Shown piece by piece: positions 59,791 through 64,000 of a stretch of DNA of 64,000 nucleotides. Every line of letters starts with the position of its first letter. The first letter of the stretch is position 1. Position numbers and translations under genes: made by a program. The DNA lies in contig CM071597.1 of assembly GCA_036435485.1 (NCBI GenBank), forward strand, positions 50,203,881-50,267,880, given 5' to 3'. The notes under the pieces are model-generated. The model was not told the origin of the DNA and did no database searches. It saw only the letters and a list, made by a program, of their open reading frames with translations. This DNA comes from Saposhnikovia divaricata. Taxonomy: Eukaryota > Streptophyta > Magnoliopsida > Apiales > Apiaceae.

Positions 59791-62167
59791 CCTACAGCCA
59801 AGTATATGCTGGTGAAATAAGCTTAGAAACACTCTCTTTCCAGTAGCCAAAAGTTCAAAAACGTTTCTTTGCTTCTAGCCTAAAATATTTCAAGATTAAA
59901 CACCATTTAGGCTTGGTTTTCTTCACCGTTCTTGCTCTCAAACACACACCTTTGGTCACCAATCTTTTTGTGGTCTTTGGACCTTGTTTTAACAGTTTAT
60001 AAGTGACCTTTTGCTGACCTTAAAGCCTTTTTCCAGCCATTTTCCGACGACTCTTTTTTGTGTTTTTGGCTTCGTTACTAGCTTTTTCTCTTGTTTTCTC
60101 TCTAGATCTCAAGGGTTATAAGTTGGTTTCTTTTGTTTCTTCTCCCTTCTCTATATATTCGAATATATATAGTTGAAGTGGTGGTGGGTGGCTTGAATAT
60201 TTAGTGTTTATTTCTTGTTTGGTTTAGATCTACACTTATAAACACTAATATTCAACTTTCTTGCATTTTGTCACTAATATGCACTTGTTCTTGAAGTATA
60301 TTCGTGTAGTGTATATTTGACATCTTGTAAGGTGTGTTCTTGAGGTTGAAGTTGAGAATCACCTCATTTAAGTCCTTTAATCCAAGTTGAGTATTTGGAT
60401 TAAAAATGCTAGTTTAACAATCTTTTGATTCAAGAACAAAAAGCTTACATCTTGTTTTTACCTTAAGTGGTTTAAACTTGATAAATTAAAATCAAAAGAT
60501 AAGTTGGTTGTTAGTCTTGTGTAATCAAGTCCTTTGCTCATCTTGTGTTTTATTTTTAAACGGGGACTTAAAGAATCAAGACTATACAAGCTAGCTATTT
60601 AAAACAAGTTAGTAGTTATTGTTGGCCTGTCCACTTCTTGTTACATTCGTCCATAACTGCTTTGGTAGTCTTCTTGTTCAAGTTGGTTACTCACTTATCT
60701 TATCTTTATATCTTAAACAAGAATTTAACAAACAAGACTACTTGAACTTGTTTTAGGACTTTGAAAAATCCGGCCATTCCTTTTCTTTACCATTCGGTCG
60801 AAGTACTTTTAAGTACGTAAATTTTTGTTTCTTGCTTGCTTGCTTGTTTATATTCTCTTACGTGTTTATATATATTTTCCGCACTAATTTAAAGCATAAT
60901 AGCGGCCCTCGTTATTTTATAACGAGCTACTTTTACGTACGTGCGAGTAGTGTTTATGTGCTTGTTTGTGGTGTAGTAATTAGTATGCTTGCATTCACGA
61001 ATATATTGTTGCACGTTTATTTTATTGTCTTGCATATACTGCTTGTGTGACAAGTCCTTATTGTGACTTGTCCCTTGCCATTATATATTAACTTAACGCG
61101 TTATAGCGTCCCCGTGACTAGTACCGTAACATACTAGTTTGCACGGATTTATATCTATTATAAATTGCTTGGTTGTTTGTTGGACTTGTATTCTAACCTT
61201 TGTAGTGAGGTGACTCTTGTTTTAAGACACAAGTCTTAGGCGTACTAACGGGGAGTTAGTAGCCTTTGCACCGTGATGAGAAAAAGAGAAGACCCAAGAT
61301 CTAAGACCTAAGATCCAAGATCGGCAAAGTTGTAGAATTACATAGTCTACTAGGGGATACTACAAAGTCTTTGAGGAGGTGACGGGGAGTTACGCTCCAA
61401 GACAAGTTTTGTAGTTTGTATTTTTTCTATTTATTTTGAGGAGGATATGTGTGTGTATTGCTCCAAGATAAATAGATAGTGGTTTAAGGAGTTGTAATGG
61501 CTTCTCCGCCTACTATAAAGGAGTTTCTTTGTAGTAGTGAAAATCTCGAGTTCGGGGAGGAGCTCGGGGACCAGAGTAGGGGTGTTCGAATCCATTAGGG
61601 GTTGCGGGCATTGCGAACCAGTATAAAATCGACCGTGTGTTACTCTCTCTTTTTTCTCTCTTTATTTTCCGCAATTTATTAAAAAGAGGAAAGAATTTTC
61701 AAAGAGCCAAGCTCTAATTTTTAAAAAAGGTGATAAGCTATTCAACCCCCCTTCTAGCTTATCTAACCCACATACGGGACCTTTCAATATCTTATATATT
61801 TTTTTATTTCAAACTTTTCTTAATTATTTGACGAAGTAAATATTAAAACTACGACATACAAATTGACAAATCCAAATTTAAATTCCAAAATAATTTTATT
61901 TATATAAAATATTATATATGTTTTATATATAATTAATATATATTATATATTACATTAATATATAATAATGGCAATATATTTCGATCGAATCGTTATCAGA
62001 TCGAATTATACTAAATCCATATCTGTTCATTATCAGATCGGACCCTTATCGAATCGGATCATTAACGAATCAGATTTTTATTTGGAAGAATCCATACCCG
62101 TTAATTTAATTATGGATCGAATCAGATCGGGTCGAATCTTCGATCCATTACTAGGCCTACCTACAAG

Positions 62168-62645
62168 AGTCCAGAGGCAAATAACGAATATTCCAGACTT
62201 TGTCATTCTCTATTAGTATCATGAAACTTTTTAATATTTTGATGTTAGTGCACTTCATCGGATAATAAGTTGTAACGATATGCACAATTCCAAGGAGTTT
62301 GTAGCAATATGTGCAGTTTTAAAATCCTATTTTCCGGAAGTTTTTGTCCGTCCTTAAGATTTTGTAAACTAACCAAACAAGGTGATAGGCTGGACAGTTC
62401 ATTTAAAAAAATGTGCATGATTAGTCTCTATTGGTCGTTCATTTCAATCGAAGCTTCAAAACAGGGCCCATTTGTTTGTAGCTGAATGATGTTGAATGGC
62501 CTATTTTCTGACCATGTCTTCAGACTGTTTGGAATTGATTTTGGAATTACCTGAATGAATCAGAAAGTGCTGAATCGTTCCACCATAATTTTACGCCTGA
62601 ACTATTCAAGAAAAGCTACATATGTGTATTTGTTTTCTTTGCAAT
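62168..62645. other. Unassigned sequence, no feature seen
   Basis: About 480 bp of non-coding sequence outside the nest. I found no frames, repeats or element ends. It is probably the oldest sequence visible in this part of the window. Confidence 0.4.
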
Positions 62646-62863
62646 TAGGGATGGGCATTCACCCCGGTCAGCCCGATCCTGATCCTATCCCCGCACCGAA
62701 CGGGGCGGAGAATCGGGGATTTTTTCAGGTACGGGCCGGGGAGCGGGGATAATTTTCAAAAAAAAACCGGGGAGCCGACCGGGACCGGGATTTTATATCT
62801 CCCCGGCCCGATCCCCGACCCCCGCCCCGCCCCGATTCTCAATCCCCGACTTAATTCCACCAC

Positions 62864-62866
<3 letters not shown>
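62646..62866. mobile_element. Fragment of another hAT-type MITE
   Basis: It begins TAGGGATGGGCATTCACCCCGG and is filled with CCCCGCCCCG/CGGGGCGG words, the layout of GC-rich hAT MITE ends. It runs into (TA)n, and I find no matching right end. Classification by resemblance only. Confidence 0.5.

Positions 62867-62945
<79 letters not shown>
62867..62945. repeat. (TA)n microsatellite, left of foldback
   Basis: About 38 TA units. It creates spurious Ile/Tyr frames on the minus strand. Confidence 0.95.
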
Positions 62946-62949
<4 letters not shown>

Positions 62950-63334
62950 GCATTCCATGAAGAACACCTTATATAAAGAACAATAAAGAACACCTCATAT
63001 TTAATTCAATATAAGAGTTCCGTCATGACACCCAATACAAAAAGTTCTTATTTTTTTATTTTCTACCCATTTAGCAAAAAAAAAAAGTTTTTAAAAATTT
63101 TTTTTGGAAAAAACACTGTTCATGATGACATCAGCAGTGACGTCATCATGAACAGTGATTTTTTTCAAAAAAAAAATTTTTAAATTTTTTTTTTGCTTCA
63201 TAGATAGAAGATAAAAAAATAAGAACTTTTTGTATTGGGTGCCCCTGGCGGGGCCAATGGATCTATTGGAATAAATGATTTTATAATGTTCTTTATTATT
63301 TGTTATATAAGAGTGTTCTGTATGGAGTAAAGAA

Positions 63335-63338
<4 letters not shown>
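62946..63338. mobile_element. Foldback MITE between two (TA)n tracts
   Basis: This stretch is a long inverted repeat. The inner arms 63028-63075 and 63190-63243 pair almost perfectly (CACCCAATACAAAAAGTTCT on the left). The centre CACTGTTCATGATGAC...GTCATCATGAACAGTG (63113-63158) also pairs, and the outer arms (GAAGAACACCTTATATA and, in complement, CAGAACACTCTTATATA) pair imperfectly. It is non-coding. Flanking (TA)n on both sides suggests insertion into a TA microsatellite, as described for Micron elements of rice. Confidence 0.75.

Positions 63339-63388
<50 letters not shown>
63339..63388. repeat. (TA)n microsatellite, right of foldback
   Basis: About 24 TA units; probably the other half of the tract at 62867-62945. 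Confidence 0.95.
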
Positions 63389-63390
<2 letters not shown>

Positions 63391-63685
63391 TAAGGATCTA
63401 CAAGGTGTTCTACCTAGGAAATTGTTAAGAAATGGAGGGAGTGAACAGCAATCGCAGAGTTGTTTGTGGAATGCAAACAATTGAATGTAGCAAAGGATAG
63501 TCTGATTTGAAATTGGTGTTCGGAGAAATTGAGATTGTAGCGGTCATCGAAGATTGGAAAGATTGTACCTAATACCGAAATTTTCTGGATTGATCGTTTC
63601 GTTTAGCTTTGAAACAAAAAAGGTTGAGAGAGTTTGTGAACTTAGTGAGATTGGTGGTAATGGTGGTGAGATTGGTGATACTTTC
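63389..63685. other. Unassigned sequence, no feature seen
   Basis: About 300 bp without a recognisable frame or repeat, except a short GGTGGTRATGGTGGTGAGATTGG run near 63650. Confidence 0.3.
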
Positions 63686-64000
63686 TGATGTGTAAAATAA
63701 CTGCAAGCGCACAGTGGTTAATTGTAGCAAATACAGGTCGATCCACAGAGACTATGAATTTTCAAAACCCTAATAATTAAATCAGGCGAACTAGACAAAT
63801 AGGTTTGAGATGAGTTTTAATTAACCTAATTAAACTAATTAACAAAGATTATCAAATAATATGGAAAACCTAGGAATCCGAATCCGTTAATCAATCACAA
63901 ATAATATCAACTCGCCCTAAAATCAATCCTCTTTTCTTCAAAAATAAGATATATCAATCAACGAGACAAGCATATACTATGAAACTTGTTATCTAACAAT
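63686..64000 (-). repeat. Start of an LTR running off the window
   Basis: TGATGTGTAAAATAACTGCAAGCGCAC followed by GGTCGATCCACAGAGAC resembles, in orientation and layout, the complement of the end of the solo LTR at 25644 (CCCACAGAGATC and ACGCAAGCG). Read on the minus strand this would be the end of a Ty3-type LTR. The rest is outside the window. Confidence 0.45.

Larger units (their letters stand above)
29645..61786 (+). mobile_element. Copia-like solo LTR, split by element B
   Basis: The parts are 29645-30775 and 59796-61786, about 3.1 kb net. The right end (TTCAACCCCCCTTC..., then ACCTTTCA) has the CCCCCCTTCTA-type tail common in Ty1/copia LTRs. A TATA box, GGATATAAATAA, lies near 30714-30725. 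Flanks repeat ATATCT(TA) at 29640 and 61787. The left end reads TTACAGGG rather than TG, so either the terminus is mutated or my boundary is off by a few bases. No gag-pol is present. No other gene is seen in either part. Confidence 0.55.
29455..62159. mobile_element. Old hAT-type MITE split by a nest of retroelements
   Basis: The left part is 29455-29645 and the right part 61787-62159, about 560 bp in all. Termini are TAGGCTTATCAACAGATGG at the left and, in complement, TAGGCCTAGTAATGGATCG at the right. They are flanked by the 8-bp duplication CCTATAAG (29447-29454) and CCTACAAG (62160-62167), one mismatch. Both halves are rich in GATCGGATC/GAATCGGATC words, as in hAT MITEs with subterminal repeats. 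Divergent ends and TSD indicate age. Everything from about 29645 to 61786 was inserted later. Confidence 0.7.

Noticed and set aside
62756..62953. Ile/Tyr repeat frame on the minus strand
   Set aside because: It is produced by the (TA)n tract plus GC-rich MITE sequence.

Overview
The window is plant nuclear DNA, almost certainly from a eudicot with a repeat-rich genome. I can support no host gene, tRNA or rRNA in it. Every long reading frame belongs to a mobile element, and most of the sequence can be assigned to elements inserted into one another. The evidence is terminal motifs, target-site duplications (TSDs), tRNA-Met-type primer sites, polypurine tracts and recognisable retroelement and transposase proteins. 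One extra retroelement ORF resembles ORFs found in Asteraceae elements, which hints at an asterid; that is only a weak inference.

Left block (1-25851). A Ty3/gypsy chromovirus of Tekay/Del type (here T1, + strand) enters from outside the window and ends at 12896. Its gag-pol frame (748-5436) is complete apart from two stop codons. Its 3' LTR (5470-12896) carries a complete hAT transposon (7520-11450) whose two-exon transposase gene looks intact. T1 itself sits inside a Ty1/copia Sirevirus-like element on the minus strand (12897-25851). That element consists, right to left, of a 5' LTR, primer site, broken gag, broken pol and a 910-codon extra ORF that T1 cuts at its 3' end. The copia pol also holds a hAT-type MITE (17542-18042), and its LTR holds a solo LTR (23955-25644).

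Middle (25852-29454). This part holds a degenerate tandem array rich in GACCTC/GAGGTC, LTR-like promoter sequence, and a probable non-autonomous Helitron (27572-29245) with two (TAA)n tracts.

Right block (29455-62159). This is a nest at least four levels deep with a TSD at each level. An old hAT-type MITE (29455-62159) contains a copia-like solo LTR (about 29645-61786). That contains a Ty3-type element B (30776-59790) with nearly non-coding interior. Element B's 5' LTR contains a second large non-coding Ty3 element A (32874-47883, minus strand), whose two 4.8-kb LTRs differ at only about two dozen sites. B also carries a 687-bp TRIM (53635-54321) and a second copy of the copia-pol MITE family (59015-59484).

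Right end (62160-64000). Here there is a fragment of another hAT-type element, a 0.4-kb foldback element between two (TA)n tracts, and the start of a further LTR.

The proteins fall into three groups. The gypsy and copia Gag-Pol are decayed, and the hAT transposase is apparently intact. The large elements A and B have little or no coding capacity, so they must have been moved by proteins made elsewhere. All coordinates and difference counts were read by eye.
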